Below, one piece after another: positions 38,527 through 47,254 of a stretch of DNA of 64,000 bases; positions within the stretch are counted from its first letter, which is position 1, and each line of letters opens with the position of its first letter. The position numbers were made by a program, and so were the translations under genes. Below the pieces are notes generated by a model. The model had not been told where the DNA came from. It worked only from the letters and a program-made list of their open reading frames with translations, and ran no database searches. Source of the stretch: Phycisphaerae bacterium (GTDB lineage: Bacteria; Planctomycetota; Phycisphaerae; Sedimentisphaerales; Anaerohalosphaeraceae); NCBI GenBank assembly GCA_012729675.1, contig JAAYCR010000005.1:1-64000 (forward strand), written 5' to 3'.

Positions 38527-38553
38527 TTGACAATAATATAGGAACATTATACG
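38527..38553 (+). promoter_or_regulatory. Candidate promoter of the ABC transporter operon
   Basis: A consensus TTGACA at 38527 is followed after 15 bp by TATACG. The spacing is short, and a transcript would begin about 60 bp before the ABC ATPase start. It lies in the divergent gap with the membrane-protein gene. Confidence 0.4.
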
Positions 38554-38618
38554 GTTATGGGCATAGGAAGTGCCCTGGAAAGCGATAGCTATCCGACTCT
38601 TTATGGAAGGGACAGATA

Positions 38619-39560
38619 ATGGGTATTGTTCAATTGAAGGCCATCCGAAAGGAATTTTCCTCCTTGGTGGCAGTCGATGACGTGTCGTTTGAAGCCGAGG
38701 CGGGTCAGGTGGTTGGGCTGATCGGACCTAACGGGGCGGGCAAGACGACGTTGCTGCGAATGCTGGCGACCTTGCTGGTGCCGACGGATGGAACAGCGAC
38801 GGTATGCGGGGCGGATCTGCGAAAACAACCTCTTTCGATTCGGCGAAACATCGGCTACCTGCCGGACTTTTTCAATCTGTATCCCGACCTGACGCTGCGG
38901 GAATGCCTGGACTTTTTTGCACGGGCCTATCATGTGCCGTCACAACAGGTGGCCGGTCGCGTGGATGCCGCACTCAAGACAGTATCGCTCGAAAGCAAAA
39001 AGGACAGCCAGATTCGGCACCTTTCGCGGGGTATGGTTCAACGGCTGGGGCTGGCGACGCTGCTGGTACGCGAGCCGTCGGTGCTGCTGCTGGATGAACC
39101 GGCTTCGGGGCTGGACCCGATGGCGCGGATACAGCTTCGGGACATCCTGCGGCGGCTGGCACAGGAAGGCAAGACCATCCTCATCTCGTCGCACATTCTG
39201 ACGGAACTATCGGGGTTCTGCACGCATATCGCGATTATGAACGCCGGGCGGCTGGTGATGTACGGCAGCGTCGAGGAGATCGAACGTCAGATCGCCGGCC
39301 AGCAGGCGGTCGTCGTCAAGGTACTCGGCGACACCGCTCAGGCCGAGCGGATTTTGCGGGGCCTGCCGTCGGTTGAGGCGGTGGCCGCGTCTGACCATAC
39401 GTTTACGCTCACCTGCGGGGGCGGGCCGGAGGTCGTGGCCGAGATCAATCGTTCGCTCGTCACCGGGGGCGTCGGAGTGGTCGAACTGGCCCGGCACAAG
39501 ACCAGTCTGGAAGAGCTGTTTATGACGCTGTCCATCGAAAAAAATCTGCACATCAGTTGA
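38619..39560 (+). CDS. ABC transporter ATP-binding protein
   Basis: A 313-residue ATPase of the ABC-2 type. Walker A is GPNGAGKTT (about residue 38), the signature motif is degenerate as LSRGMVQRLG, Walker B is VLLLDEPASGLDP, and the switch histidine is in ISSHI. After about residue 215 a C-terminal domain common to drug and lantibiotic exporters follows. The start follows GGAAGGGAC. It is 12 bp upstream of the membrane subunit; substrate is unknown. Confidence 0.93.
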   Translation: MGIVQLKAIRKEFSSLVAVDDVSFEAEAGQVVGLIGPNGAGKTTLLRMLATLLVPTDGTATVCGADLRKQPLSIRRNIGYLPDFFNLYPDLTLRECLDFFARAYHVPSQQVAGRVDAALKTVSLESKKDSQIRHLSRGMVQRLGLATLLVREPSVLLLDEPASGLDPMARIQLRDILRRLAQEGKTILISSHILTELSGFCTHIAIMNAGRLVMYGSVEEIERQIAGQQAVVVKVLGDTAQAERILRGLPSVEAVAASDHTFTLTCGGGPEVVAEINRSLVTGGVGVVELARHKTSLEELFMTLSIEKNLHIS

Positions 39561-39572
39561 CAGGAGGCCGCC

Positions 39573-41030
39573 ATGTGCGCCAATCCGATTATTCGTCGTT
39601 ACCGTTTCAGCCAGCTTCGCCCGCAGCAGGTGTGGGTGTTCGGGGCGCTCTATGTGTGCGTCGCGCTGCTGATTTTGTTTATCAACAGCTCGATTTATCG
39701 CTATGGCGAAGGGGCCTATACAACGCTGACGGAACTGTACAAGGGGCTGTTCGTTCAGTTTGCGATTCTGGAGGTGTTTATGCTTTGGCTGCTGTGTCCG
39801 GCCAACTGTTCGAACGTCGTGGCGCGCGAAATTGCGGACAAATCGTTCGACTTTTTCCGGATGCTGCCGATCCGCGCCGGCCAGAAGGCGGTCGGAATAC
39901 TGGTCGGGCGCAACCTGCTCTGTCTGATCATCGCGACGGTCAATCTGGGGCTGTGTCTGGCGTTCGGGTTTGCCGGCGGCATCCCGGCTGCGTTGATGCT
40001 GCAGATGATGGCTGTGCTGGCGTCGGTTACGGCAGCGCTCAATCTCGTGTCGCTGCTGTTTTCGGTGCTGTCGTATAAGAAGTCCAAGGCACACAGCTCA
40101 ATTCCGCTGGTGCTGATCGTCGGGCTGTTTACATTCGGTCCGCTGATGGGGATGATGAGGACAACTGTAGGCGGCGGCCAAATCGAAACCTATCCTGCGT
40201 TTTTCTACGGGGCTGCAATGCCGGTGCTGTACCTGGTTTCATGCTGCACGCTCTTTGTCGCGGCGTGGGCCTACATTGGGTTGCTGCGGCGCTTTACGCG
40301 GGAGTACGAAGCGCTGTTTAGCCGGGTGGGAGCGGGGTTGTTTATGCTGACGTTTATGGTCGTGCTGTGCGGGTTGTTTTATGTCTATTTGCTGGGGCCG
40401 GACGGTCATCGTATCGTTTGGGGGGTTTGGTTGTCGGGGCTATTACTTGTGGGGATTGTGCCGCTGTTTGCCATACGAAGTTTTGACCGGTATTTGGAAA
40501 TCAGCCGCACCGCCCATCGGGCCACTGGACTTTTCTGGCGATTGCTGGTCAACTCCAACATTGTCGGAGGTCTGGTATTATTTGTTATCTGGCTGGTGTT
40601 TGCAATTGCGGCCGGCCTGACGGCCAAGGCGGATAGGGTTGATTTTCTGTGGCTGTCGATCATTACCTTCAGTGCATTGTTGGTGATTTTGGCATTGATC
40701 GAGACATACGCGCTCTGGCAGCCGCGGAATGATAAAATCGGCTATTTGCTGGGCTTTTTGGCGATTCTGTATTGTGTGCTGCCCTTTATCCTGGGGGCAA
40801 TTTTTGAAAACGAAACCTTATTTCTTTTTAGTCCGCTGGGAATAGTGGGTATATTGGATGGAGGCTACGACGCGACCGTGTTGTTAATGCCGCTCTTCTT
40901 TAACCTGATCTGCCTGCTGCCGCTGGGTATCCTCATCGGTAAACGGTACTATGATTTGGTCTGCATTCGGACGCAGATCGGTTCTCTCGCTGCCCACGGA
41001 GCAGATCCATCAAGCGTCCCACTCAATTGA
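39573..41030 (+). CDS. ABC-2 type transporter membrane protein
   Basis: A 485-residue permease with 11-12 hydrophobic segments, about twice the size of a simple ABC-2 permease, so it may contain two six-helix units or a fused accessory domain. The start follows GGAGGCCGCC after the ATPase gene. Motifs are not diagnostic; the assignment rests on topology and on the adjacent ATPase. Together they would export an unidentified substrate. Confidence 0.85.
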   Translation: MCANPIIRRYRFSQLRPQQVWVFGALYVCVALLILFINSSIYRYGEGAYTTLTELYKGLFVQFAILEVFMLWLLCPANCSNVVAREIADKSFDFFRMLPIRAGQKAVGILVGRNLLCLIIATVNLGLCLAFGFAGGIPAALMLQMMAVLASVTAALNLVSLLFSVLSYKKSKAHSSIPLVLIVGLFTFGPLMGMMRTTVGGGQIETYPAFFYGAAMPVLYLVSCCTLFVAAWAYIGLLRRFTREYEALFSRVGAGLFMLTFMVVLCGLFYVYLLGPDGHRIVWGVWLSGLLLVGIVPLFAIRSFDRYLEISRTAHRATGLFWRLLVNSNIVGGLVLFVIWLVFAIAAGLTAKADRVDFLWLSIITFSALLVILALIETYALWQPRNDKIGYLLGFLAILYCVLPFILGAIFENETLFLFSPLGIVGILDGGYDATVLLMPLFFNLICLLPLGILIGKRYYDLVCIRTQIGSLAAHGADPSSVPLN

Positions 41031-41058
41031 TCACTGCACAAGAGAATGAACGGGCAGC

Positions 41059-41685
41059 TTAGAGCGGGGCGGCGTTTCCCAGCGTTGTCAGGCCGTCCAG
41101 GCAAAGCTGCGCCCAGGTCTCCATCGTGTCGCGTTCGGCCAGCAGTTCTTCGGGGGTCATAAACGCCATCTGCGTGATCATCTGCTCACGTTTTTCGACG
41201 GCCTCGCTGTTCAGCGTCCAGATGTGCACGACGCCCAGATGCACCGCCCCGACGGCGTTGGAGTCGTCGTTAATCAGCGCGGCGATGCGGTCGGTGTAGC
41301 CGGCTTTGACGTGAATTTCCTCCTCGACTTCGCGCTGCACGGCGTTTAGATACGTCTCGCGAAAATCGCCGAACAGGGCCATGTCATCGACGGGGTTGAT
41401 GTGGCCGCCGATGCCGATGGAGCGATTGCCGACCAGCCGCGTTTCACCGGCCCGCTTGCCGCGGACGTAGCTAAGGATTTTGCCGTTGCAGCACAGAAGG
41501 ACATACGAAATCAATTGCTTGAAATTCGGATCGTTTTCGGCCTCAACGCGCGGTATAAACCGGGCCGTGCCGGGGGCAAACAACCGCGCCAGCCGATGTT
41601 CCACATCAAAGGCAAGCCCCTGAAACATCCCCGTTTCTTCCAGTACCGACCGTTTGACCACCAATACCTGTTCATTCTGTGCCAT
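41059..41685 (-). CDS. Nudix-like hydrolase
   Basis: A 208-residue protein with a Nudix-type core. IGIGGHINPVDD opens the Nudix box and NAVQREVEEEIHV closes it with the metal-binding REVEEEI; the spacing between the halves is longer than the standard 23-residue box, so it is a variant. The N-terminal ~60 residues (VKRSVLEETGMFQGLAFD) are additional and match predicted phosphoesterases of this group. The substrate is unknown. It is convergent with the ABC permease gene and stands alone. Confidence 0.8.
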   Translation of the reverse strand: MAQNEQVLVVKRSVLEETGMFQGLAFDVEHRLARLFAPGTARFIPRVEAENDPNFKQLISYVLLCCNGKILSYVRGKRAGETRLVGNRSIGIGGHINPVDDMALFGDFRETYLNAVQREVEEEIHVKAGYTDRIAALINDDSNAVGAVHLGVVHIWTLNSEAVEKREQMITQMAFMTPEELLAERDTMETWAQLCLDGLTTLGNAAPL

Positions 41686-41896
41686 GCTGTCTCCGTATAG
41701 CGCTGCGATTCTGTTTTGTGCGTACTGTATCGCAGGCTCGGAGTGGGGTCAAGGAGGAAAAACACGCTCTCTGTGAATCCGGTTATCCCGCTTTTGGGAG
41801 CAACAGGCGGTTTGGGTTCGGTTTTCCTTCGCCGGCAGGCGAAGTAAAATGTTGCCGAGCGGCTGTTGGGGCGGTATGATGACAGGTTTGGGAATA

Positions 41897-42877
41897 ATGA
41901 GCACTATGCGTACCATTGAGGATATTCAGGATATTGGACGGCTGCCGCGGGGGCTGGTGTTGACCATCGGCAACTTTGACGGGCTGCACCGGGGGCATCA
42001 GGCGATCCTGGCCGCGGCCAAAAAAGCCGCCGCCGAGCGACAGGCCCACGTTGCGGTGATGACCTTCGACCCGCATCCGTTGGCGATCCTGCGGCCGGAG
42101 AAGGTGCCGGGGGTCTTGACGTCGCTGCCGCAGAAGTTGCGGCTGTTTCAGGCGGCGGGCATCGACTATACGATTGTGATTCGGGACAGCTTAAGTCTGT
42201 TAAATCTGTCGCCGGCGGATTTTGTGGACGACTTTCTGATGTCGCACCTGTCGCCGTCGGTCGTCGTGGAAGGGCCGAATTTCACCTTCGGCTACGGACG
42301 CAGCGGCACGGTCCAGACGCTGCGGACACTCGGTGCTGACCGGGGCTTTTCGGTGGTCGAGGTGCCTTTTACCGAGGTGCGGCTGGGCAAAGAACGCCGC
42401 GCGATGACCTGTTCCAGTTCGCTGATTCGCGGAATGCTCGAAGAGGGCAATGTGTATGCCGCCGCTCAGTTGCTGAGCCGTCCGTATCGGCTGATGGGAG
42501 AGGTGGTCGTCGGGCGCGGCATCGGCCGAACGCTGGGCTTTCCGACTGCCAATGTCCACCCCGCGCAGCAGATGCTGCCGGGCGAGGGCGTCTATGCGGG
42601 GTATGCGGTCATCGGCGCAACGTTCGAGGAGGTCTGCTTCGGCGGGCTGCGTCGCCCGGCGGCACTGAGCATCGGCCGGGCCAAGACGTTTGTCACCGAA
42701 CACCCGCTACTGCTGGAAGCGCATCTGCTGGAAGTCAACGTGGAAAATCTCTACGGCAAGTGGGTGGGACTGGAGTTTATGGACTGGATTCGCAGCCAGC
42801 GGCGGTTTGCGTCGCGCACGCAGTTGATTGACCAGATCGAACAGGACTGCCGCGATGCATTGGCGGTATTGATATGA
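41897..42877 (+). CDS. ribF: Bifunctional riboflavin kinase / FAD synthetase
   Basis: RibF phosphorylates riboflavin to FMN and adenylates FMN to FAD. The N-terminal nucleotidyltransferase has LTIGNFDGLHRGHQAIL (HxGH-type) and FDPHPLAILRP; the C-terminal kinase has GRGIGRTLGFPTANV with the PTAN motif. The ATG at 41897 gives about 326 residues; a further in-frame ATG at 41906 is possible, and the longer frame to 41849 has no support. In many bacteria ribF is next to truB/rbfA; here nrnA follows, which fits the wider rbfA-nrnA-truB-ribF neighbourhood. Confidence 0.94.
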   Translation: MSTMRTIEDIQDIGRLPRGLVLTIGNFDGLHRGHQAILAAAKKAAAERQAHVAVMTFDPHPLAILRPEKVPGVLTSLPQKLRLFQAAGIDYTIVIRDSLSLLNLSPADFVDDFLMSHLSPSVVVEGPNFTFGYGRSGTVQTLRTLGADRGFSVVEVPFTEVRLGKERRAMTCSSSLIRGMLEEGNVYAAAQLLSRPYRLMGEVVVGRGIGRTLGFPTANVHPAQQMLPGEGVYAGYAVIGATFEEVCFGGLRRPAALSIGRAKTFVTEHPLLLEAHLLEVNVENLYGKWVGLEFMDWIRSQRRFASRTQLIDQIEQDCRDALAVLI

Positions 42878-42885
42878 GGACAAAA

Positions 42886-43042
42886 GAATTTAAAAATCAA
42901 AGTCAAAAAGTTAAAACCACAATTCAAAATGAAAAAATCGAAATCGCATCGTCAGTTTTGAGTTTTACATTCGGGCTTTAAATTTTTGATTTTAAACTTA
43001 AACTTTTTTGATGGGCTAAAGCCCATCCTACGAAAGGATTTT
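42886..43042 (+). repeat. A+T phrase repeat plus GATGGGCTAAAGCCCATC hairpin
   Basis: The ribF-nrnA gap holds an AAATTTAAAAATCAAAGTCA phrase tract and, at 43010-43032, the hairpin GATGGGCTAAAGCCCATC followed by CTACGAAAGGA. The AAAGGA at its end is the probable ribosome-binding site of nrnA. The same hairpin with CTACGGGAG precedes the AsmA-like gene at 52.71 kb. Confidence 0.75.
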
Positions 43043-43050
43043 TCTTAGCG

Positions 43051-44073
43051 ATGCCGAACAACGGTGAATTTCAGGCGGCGATTGAAATGCTGGAGCAAGC
43101 CCGGCGGGTGTTGATTACGACGCATCTAAAGCCGGACGGCGACGCCTGCGGGTGTATGCGGGCGATGGCCGAGTATGTGACGACGGCGGGCAAGACGGCC
43201 CTGCCGCTGGTGCTGTCGCCGCTGGCCAGTTGGTACGCCGAGTTGTTCGATGTGCCGATTCCGGTGCTGGGCAATGACGTCAAGCCGGAGGAGTTGGGGC
43301 GGGTCTATGGCGACTGCGATCTGATGGTGATCGTCGATACGAACAGCTATACCCAATTGCCGGGGCTTGAGACGTTTATCAAGGCTGCGCGGGCGGCCGG
43401 GACGCCGAAAATCATGGTCATCGACCACCACATCACGGGCGATCATCTGGGCGATGTGGAGCTGATCGATACGCAGGCGGCCGCCGCCGGCGAGATCGTC
43501 TATGACCTGTTCAAAGCCGCCGGGCATACGATTACGCCGCGGATCGCCGAGTCGATTTTTATCGCCCTGGCCACCGACACCGGCTGGTTTCGTTATGGTA
43601 ACGCCGACAGCCGGATATTGCATACCGCCGCCGAGCTGGTGGCCGTGGGCGTCCATCCCAACGAGGTCTATAGGCGGCTGTATCAGAGTTTTTCGCCCGC
43701 CCGTCTGGCGCTGATGACGCGAATGCTGGAACATTTGGAGCTGCACCACAACGGCCGCATCGCCACGCAGTATATCTTGCGAAAGGATTTTGACGAGACC
43801 GGAGCGTCCGGGGCGGATACGGAAAATCTCATCGACGAATGCCAGCGCATCGGCACCGTCGAAGTTGCGATTTTGCTGGTCGAACTGGCCGACGGCAAGT
43901 ACCGCTGTTCGCTGCGGAGCAAGGGTGGTGTGGACGTGCGGGCCGTCACGCAGGCCTACGGCGGCGGCGGCCACACCCTGGCGGCCGGCGTCACCCTGCC
44001 CGGTCCGCTGGACACGGCCTTGGGGCAACTGGTCGCCGACGTGAGGCGGCAGATGACAGAGGATAGAGGTTAG
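43051..44073 (+). CDS. nrnA: NrnA-type DHH phosphoesterase
   Basis: A 340-residue DHH/DHHA1 enzyme. The DHH motif appears as VIDHHITGD (about residue 130); THLKPDGDACG and VDTNSYTQ supply further metal ligands. The C-terminal DHHA1 domain has SLRSKGGVDVRAV and the GGGGH motif (YGGGGHTLAAG). NrnA enzymes degrade short RNA oligomers to mononucleotides and in many species dephosphorylate pAp. The AAAGGA supplied by the repeat upstream is the only SD candidate. The last codons (EDRG, stop) lie inside an AGAGGATAGAGGTTAG phrase repeat. Confidence 0.93.
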   Translation: MPNNGEFQAAIEMLEQARRVLITTHLKPDGDACGCMRAMAEYVTTAGKTALPLVLSPLASWYAELFDVPIPVLGNDVKPEELGRVYGDCDLMVIVDTNSYTQLPGLETFIKAARAAGTPKIMVIDHHITGDHLGDVELIDTQAAAAGEIVYDLFKAAGHTITPRIAESIFIALATDTGWFRYGNADSRILHTAAELVAVGVHPNEVYRRLYQSFSPARLALMTRMLEHLELHHNGRIATQYILRKDFDETGASGADTENLIDECQRIGTVEVAILLVELADGKYRCSLRSKGGVDVRAVTQAYGGGGHTLAAGVTLPGPLDTALGQLVADVRRQMTEDRG

Positions 44074-44092
44074 AGGATAGAAGTTAGAGTGT
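44053..44092 (+). repeat. AGAGGATAGAGGTTAG phrase repeat at the nrnA 3' end
   Basis: The phrase AGAGGATAGAGGTT is repeated with one change. It is the reverse complement of the 14-bp unit of the array at 51.1-51.24 kb. It encodes the last residues and the stop codon of nrnA. Confidence 0.7.
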
Positions 44093-44112
44093 GCGGAATG
44101 TTAATCAGGTAA

Positions 44113-45435
44113 TTGACTATCGAGACGCGACGACACAGATTTGATTTGTTGTCCGGGCGGTTTTTGGAGGCCCGGCTTCCGTTGCTGCTGGCGACGCTGG
44201 CGCTGGTGTGCATTAGTCTGGTCACGATCTACGCCATCGGCCACCCCCGCACCGACGCGCCGCAGGCCGCCGACAGTCCGGCGGTCGGCGACGAGCGCAT
44301 CGAGCTGCAGCAATCGCGTTATGCCGGCTTTTGGCTCAAGCAAGCCCTCTATGCCGCCGCAGGGCTGGCGTGCCTGGTCGCGGTCAACCTGGTCGATTAT
44401 CGGCGGATCGGGCCGTACAGCTACGCCATCTACGCCGGGATTCTGGGGCTGCTGATGGTACTGCTGCTGGATAAATACATCGACCTGCCGTTTGTGCCGG
44501 TCGTCAACAGTGCCCGCCGCTGGATCCGCATCACCATAATGGGGCGGGATGTCGTCAACATCCAGCCGTCGGAGTTCTGCAAAGTCGGCTTTATCCTCGC
44601 GCTGGCGTGGTATTTGCGGTTTCGGGAGAATTATCGGATGTTCAAGGGGCTGGTCGGCCCGTTCGCCATCACTCTGCTGGCCATCGTGCTGATTATGCGT
44701 CAGCCCGACCTCGGCACAGTGATGCTGCTGATGCCCATCCTGTTTACGATGCTCTTCGTGGCCGGGGCACGGGTCAAGCACCTGCTCCTTATAATAGGGA
44801 TGGCGCTGCTGTCCGCCCCGATCCTCTGGCAGTTTATGCATCCATACCAGCGGATGCGCATCTCCTCGGTCGCCCTGCAAAACGAGCGGGTGTTCGCCGC
44901 CGCCCAATCCCGCCCGCGTCTGGCGGCCTACCTCGTCGGCGACACCGACAAGCTGCGGACGTGGCGGCGCGACGAAGGCTACCACCTGATCCACTCCAAA
45001 CAGGCGATTGCCTCCGGCGGCATTCGCGGCTACGGCCTGGGCCGCGGGCCGTATCTGCGCTACGACTACCTGCCCGAACGCCACAACGACTTTATCTTCG
45101 CGGCCATCGCCCATCAATTCGGCCTGGTTGGCTGCGTGGTGGTGCTGCTTTTGTACGGGGTGATTATCGCCGCGGCGATGGAGATCGCCTGGCTGAATAC
45201 CGATGCGTTTGGTCGCCTTGTGGCCGCCGGGATCGGGGCGATGTTCGCCGTCGAGGTGCTGGTCAACGTCAATATGACCATGGGCCTGATGCCCATCACC
45301 GGTCTGACGCTGCCCCTGGTCAGCTATGGCGGCTCCAGTATGGTCGTCCACCTCATCGCCGTCGGCCTGCTTAATAATATCGGACGCGAAAGACCGTTTT
45401 CACTGGCAAAAAAGCCGTTTGAGTTCGAGAATTAG
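44113..45435 (+). CDS. rodA: RodA/FtsW-type SEDS peptidoglycan glycosyltransferase
   Basis: A 440-residue SEDS protein that polymerises lipid II during elongation, working with a class B PBP. About ten hydrophobic segments are present. Family motifs are NIQPSEFCKVGFILALAWYL, RQPDLGTVMLLMP, and the C-terminal MGLMPITGLTLPLVSYGGSS. The start is TTG at 44113 with only a weak SD (AATCAGG). mreBCD and a PBP2 gene are not nearby. RodA is assigned over FtsW because of length and the GLMPITG end, but the distinction is not absolute. Confidence 0.9.
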   Translation: MTIETRRHRFDLLSGRFLEARLPLLLATLALVCISLVTIYAIGHPRTDAPQAADSPAVGDERIELQQSRYAGFWLKQALYAAAGLACLVAVNLVDYRRIGPYSYAIYAGILGLLMVLLLDKYIDLPFVPVVNSARRWIRITIMGRDVVNIQPSEFCKVGFILALAWYLRFRENYRMFKGLVGPFAITLLAIVLIMRQPDLGTVMLLMPILFTMLFVAGARVKHLLLIIGMALLSAPILWQFMHPYQRMRISSVALQNERVFAAAQSRPRLAAYLVGDTDKLRTWRRDEGYHLIHSKQAIASGGIRGYGLGRGPYLRYDYLPERHNDFIFAAIAHQFGLVGCVVVLLLYGVIIAAAMEIAWLNTDAFGRLVAAGIGAMFAVEVLVNVNMTMGLMPITGLTLPLVSYGGSSMVVHLIAVGLLNNIGRERPFSLAKKPFEFEN

Positions 45436-45466
45436 GAGGCAGGAGTCAGGAGGCAGGAGGCAGAAC
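45434..45466 (+). repeat. AGGAGGCAGGAG phrase repeat
   Basis: Directly after the rodA stop the phrase AGGAGGCAGGAGTCAGGAGG and AGGAGGCAG repeats GGCAGGA four times with one change. The rodA stop codon TAG overlaps its first bases. Confidence 0.6.
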
Positions 45467-45880
45467 AGCCGGCCAAGTCGCCCGCGGAAACTAAAAATTT
45501 TCAGTTTTGATTTGAAACTTTTGATTTTAAATTTTAAAGCTTTCCCCCGTGCCGTCCGCATAAAATCCGCATTATTAGGCCAAAAAAGGCAGATGCGGGC
45601 GACAACAGGACGTATTAGCACTGAAAATACGTGTATTATGGGAAAAATTTTTGTTATTCCGCACATTTTCCTTGCATCGGGACGCGATTTATAGTACTAT
45701 CAGCAGTGTACCAAGGAAGCTGAATTTCGGATGGGAGAGTCCGGGGGTTGCTTTTGGGGTACGATATTGCGGACGGATGAAAGCATAGTAGTCGATTGCG
45801 AGAACGCCTGCGGGGCGCGTGGCCTTTCGGGTTGTGACATAAAGCTGTAACGCAAGTAAAAGAGAAAAGGATGGTGTCGA
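45467..45880 (+). other. Gap and long leader before the dockerin protein gene
   Basis: No protein gene is supported here. The left half is A+T-rich and phrase-like; the right half from the promoter at 45672 is a leader of about 175 nt. It has G-rich and complementary stretches (GGATGGGAGAGTCCGGGGG; GGGGCGCGTGGCC; CTTTCGGGTTG) that could fold. It does not match any riboswitch consensus I know. Confidence 0.45.
45672..45700 (+). promoter_or_regulatory. Candidate promoter of the dockerin protein gene
   Basis: TTGCAT and TACTAT are separated by exactly 17 bp. It would start a transcript near 45707, giving a leader of about 175 nt. Confidence 0.55.
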
Positions 45881-47164
45881 ATGAAAAAGCTTGTTTTGGC
45901 AATGCTGGTCGCGGCTATGGCTGTGCCGGCGTTCGCGGTGGTCAACATTAACGCCACGGACGAGGGGAATGGTGTTCTGAAGTTGTGGTACGAATGTACC
46001 GAAGGCGAAATTATCCGCGGTATTGCCCTCAGGATCGAGGCCGACGGCAATGCGACCATCGCGAATAACGGCGCCGCAACCGTATTGGCGTTGTGGGAAA
46101 TCGACGGAAAGTCGTTCGGTTTTAACACGTATATGGATTATGCGTTCACCGTTGAATCGGATACCCCTGGATTCTATGATATCGATCTGGGACATCCGCT
46201 GGCCAAGGCCGACGAACGCGGCGAGTTGGACAGCTTTCCGGCCGGCCTGTTTTCGGTCAGCATGGGTGCACTGGACCAGCTCGGCGAGCAGGCGGGCGTC
46301 GGCAGTTCCGGTGAACTGATGACCATTAAGTTTGACCTGACCGGAGATGCCGTTATCAGCATCGCAGCGGATACCCTCCGCGGCGGCGTCGTCGGTGACG
46401 GTGTCGAAGTCGTGGCCGTACAGCCCACCCAGTGGCTGATAGACGGCGGCGTGGTCGAAGAGGTCGTTTGCAGCGCTCTGGCCAAGACGACGGCCGGTAC
46501 GAACATTGACCAGACCCGCGTGAATGCCAGCCGTGTGGAGACCTTCACCGCCGCCGCCAGCAGCAACGTGGCCGGCGAGATTGAGTACTCCTTCGACTTT
46601 GGCGATGGCAACTGGACGGCGTGGGGCGCGGCCTCGCAGACCAAGACATTTGTCTATGGTGGTGCTGGTGTAGTTGCAGCGAATGACTATAGCTTCAATG
46701 TCAAGGTCAAGGCACGCAATGCCGCGACACTGGTCGAATCCGCCGAATACGGTCCCATCGTCATGGTCAGCGAACCCGTCAAGTCAACAATTGGCGCAAC
46801 ACAGTATGGCATTTGGGCAGCAGCTGGCCGTCCGAACTGCTGGGCCTTTCCGCGCAACTGCCGCGGCGATGCAAACGGTGGAAGTACAGGTTTAGGTGCT
46901 AATCGTACGTGGGTAACTGTCGCAGATTTGAACATTCTTGCCGCCGCCTTTAACAAAGTTGAAGCTGATCTTTTGGTCTCTTCGTTTGGCGGATTCCCTG
47001 GTGTCTGTGCCGATTTCAACCGTGGGAGTACCGGACTTGGTGCAAACCGTACATGGGTAACTGTTGCGGACTTGAATGTTTTGGCTCAGTATTTCAACAA
47101 GGTCGTAGCTGAAGTTCCGGTTTGCGAGCAGACGCAGTATCATTATTGGACGGGCAATCTGTAA
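45881..47164 (+). CDS. Secreted protein with duplicated, expanded dockerin-like motif
   Basis: A 427-residue exported protein with signal peptide (MKKLVLAMLVAAMAVPAFA). Residues ~20-185 form a beta-rich domain (LKLWYECTEGEIIRGIALRI, GFYDIDLGH, LMTIKFDLTGDAVISI) that could be cohesin-like; this is inferred. Residues ~200-310 resemble a PKD or Ig-like fold (SFDFGDGNWTAW). Two copies of a calcium-binding-like motif follow at ~328-360 and ~377-407, each DxN-[GR]-GSTGLGANRTWVTVADLN. Canonical dockerins read DxNxDGxVxxxDLN; here about eight residues (STGLGANR) are inserted and Asp5 is lost. Both copies share the insert and part of the nucleotide sequence, so the duplication is recent. The start follows AGAGAAAAGGATGGTGTC. 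Confidence 0.85.
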   Translation: MKKLVLAMLVAAMAVPAFAVVNINATDEGNGVLKLWYECTEGEIIRGIALRIEADGNATIANNGAATVLALWEIDGKSFGFNTYMDYAFTVESDTPGFYDIDLGHPLAKADERGELDSFPAGLFSVSMGALDQLGEQAGVGSSGELMTIKFDLTGDAVISIAADTLRGGVVGDGVEVVAVQPTQWLIDGGVVEEVVCSALAKTTAGTNIDQTRVNASRVETFTAAASSNVAGEIEYSFDFGDGNWTAWGAASQTKTFVYGGAGVVAANDYSFNVKVKARNAATLVESAEYGPIVMVSEPVKSTIGATQYGIWAAAGRPNCWAFPRNCRGDANGGSTGLGANRTWVTVADLNILAAAFNKVEADLLVSSFGGFPGVCADFNRGSTGLGANRTWVTVADLNVLAQYFNKVVAEVPVCEQTQYHYWTGNL

Positions 47165-47192
47165 TTTATATTGACACACACTTTACACTAAA

Positions 47193-47204
47193 GTTAACGT
47201 TAAC
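47193..47204. promoter_or_regulatory. Perfect 12-bp palindrome upstream of a PEP-CTERM gene
   Basis: GTTAACGTTAAC is a perfect palindrome 50 bp before the start codon and 17 bp after a TTGACA. It could be an operator; no regulator is known. Confidence 0.35.
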
Positions 47205-47254
47205 GTAAGTTTGTACAAACAAAAACACAACTAATGTATGAAAGGGGAACGATG

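Noticed and set aside
44094-44112. Upstream ATG start for rodA at 44098
   Set aside because: That frame stops after four codons (ATG TTA ATC AGG TAA), leaving TTG at 44113 as the usable start.
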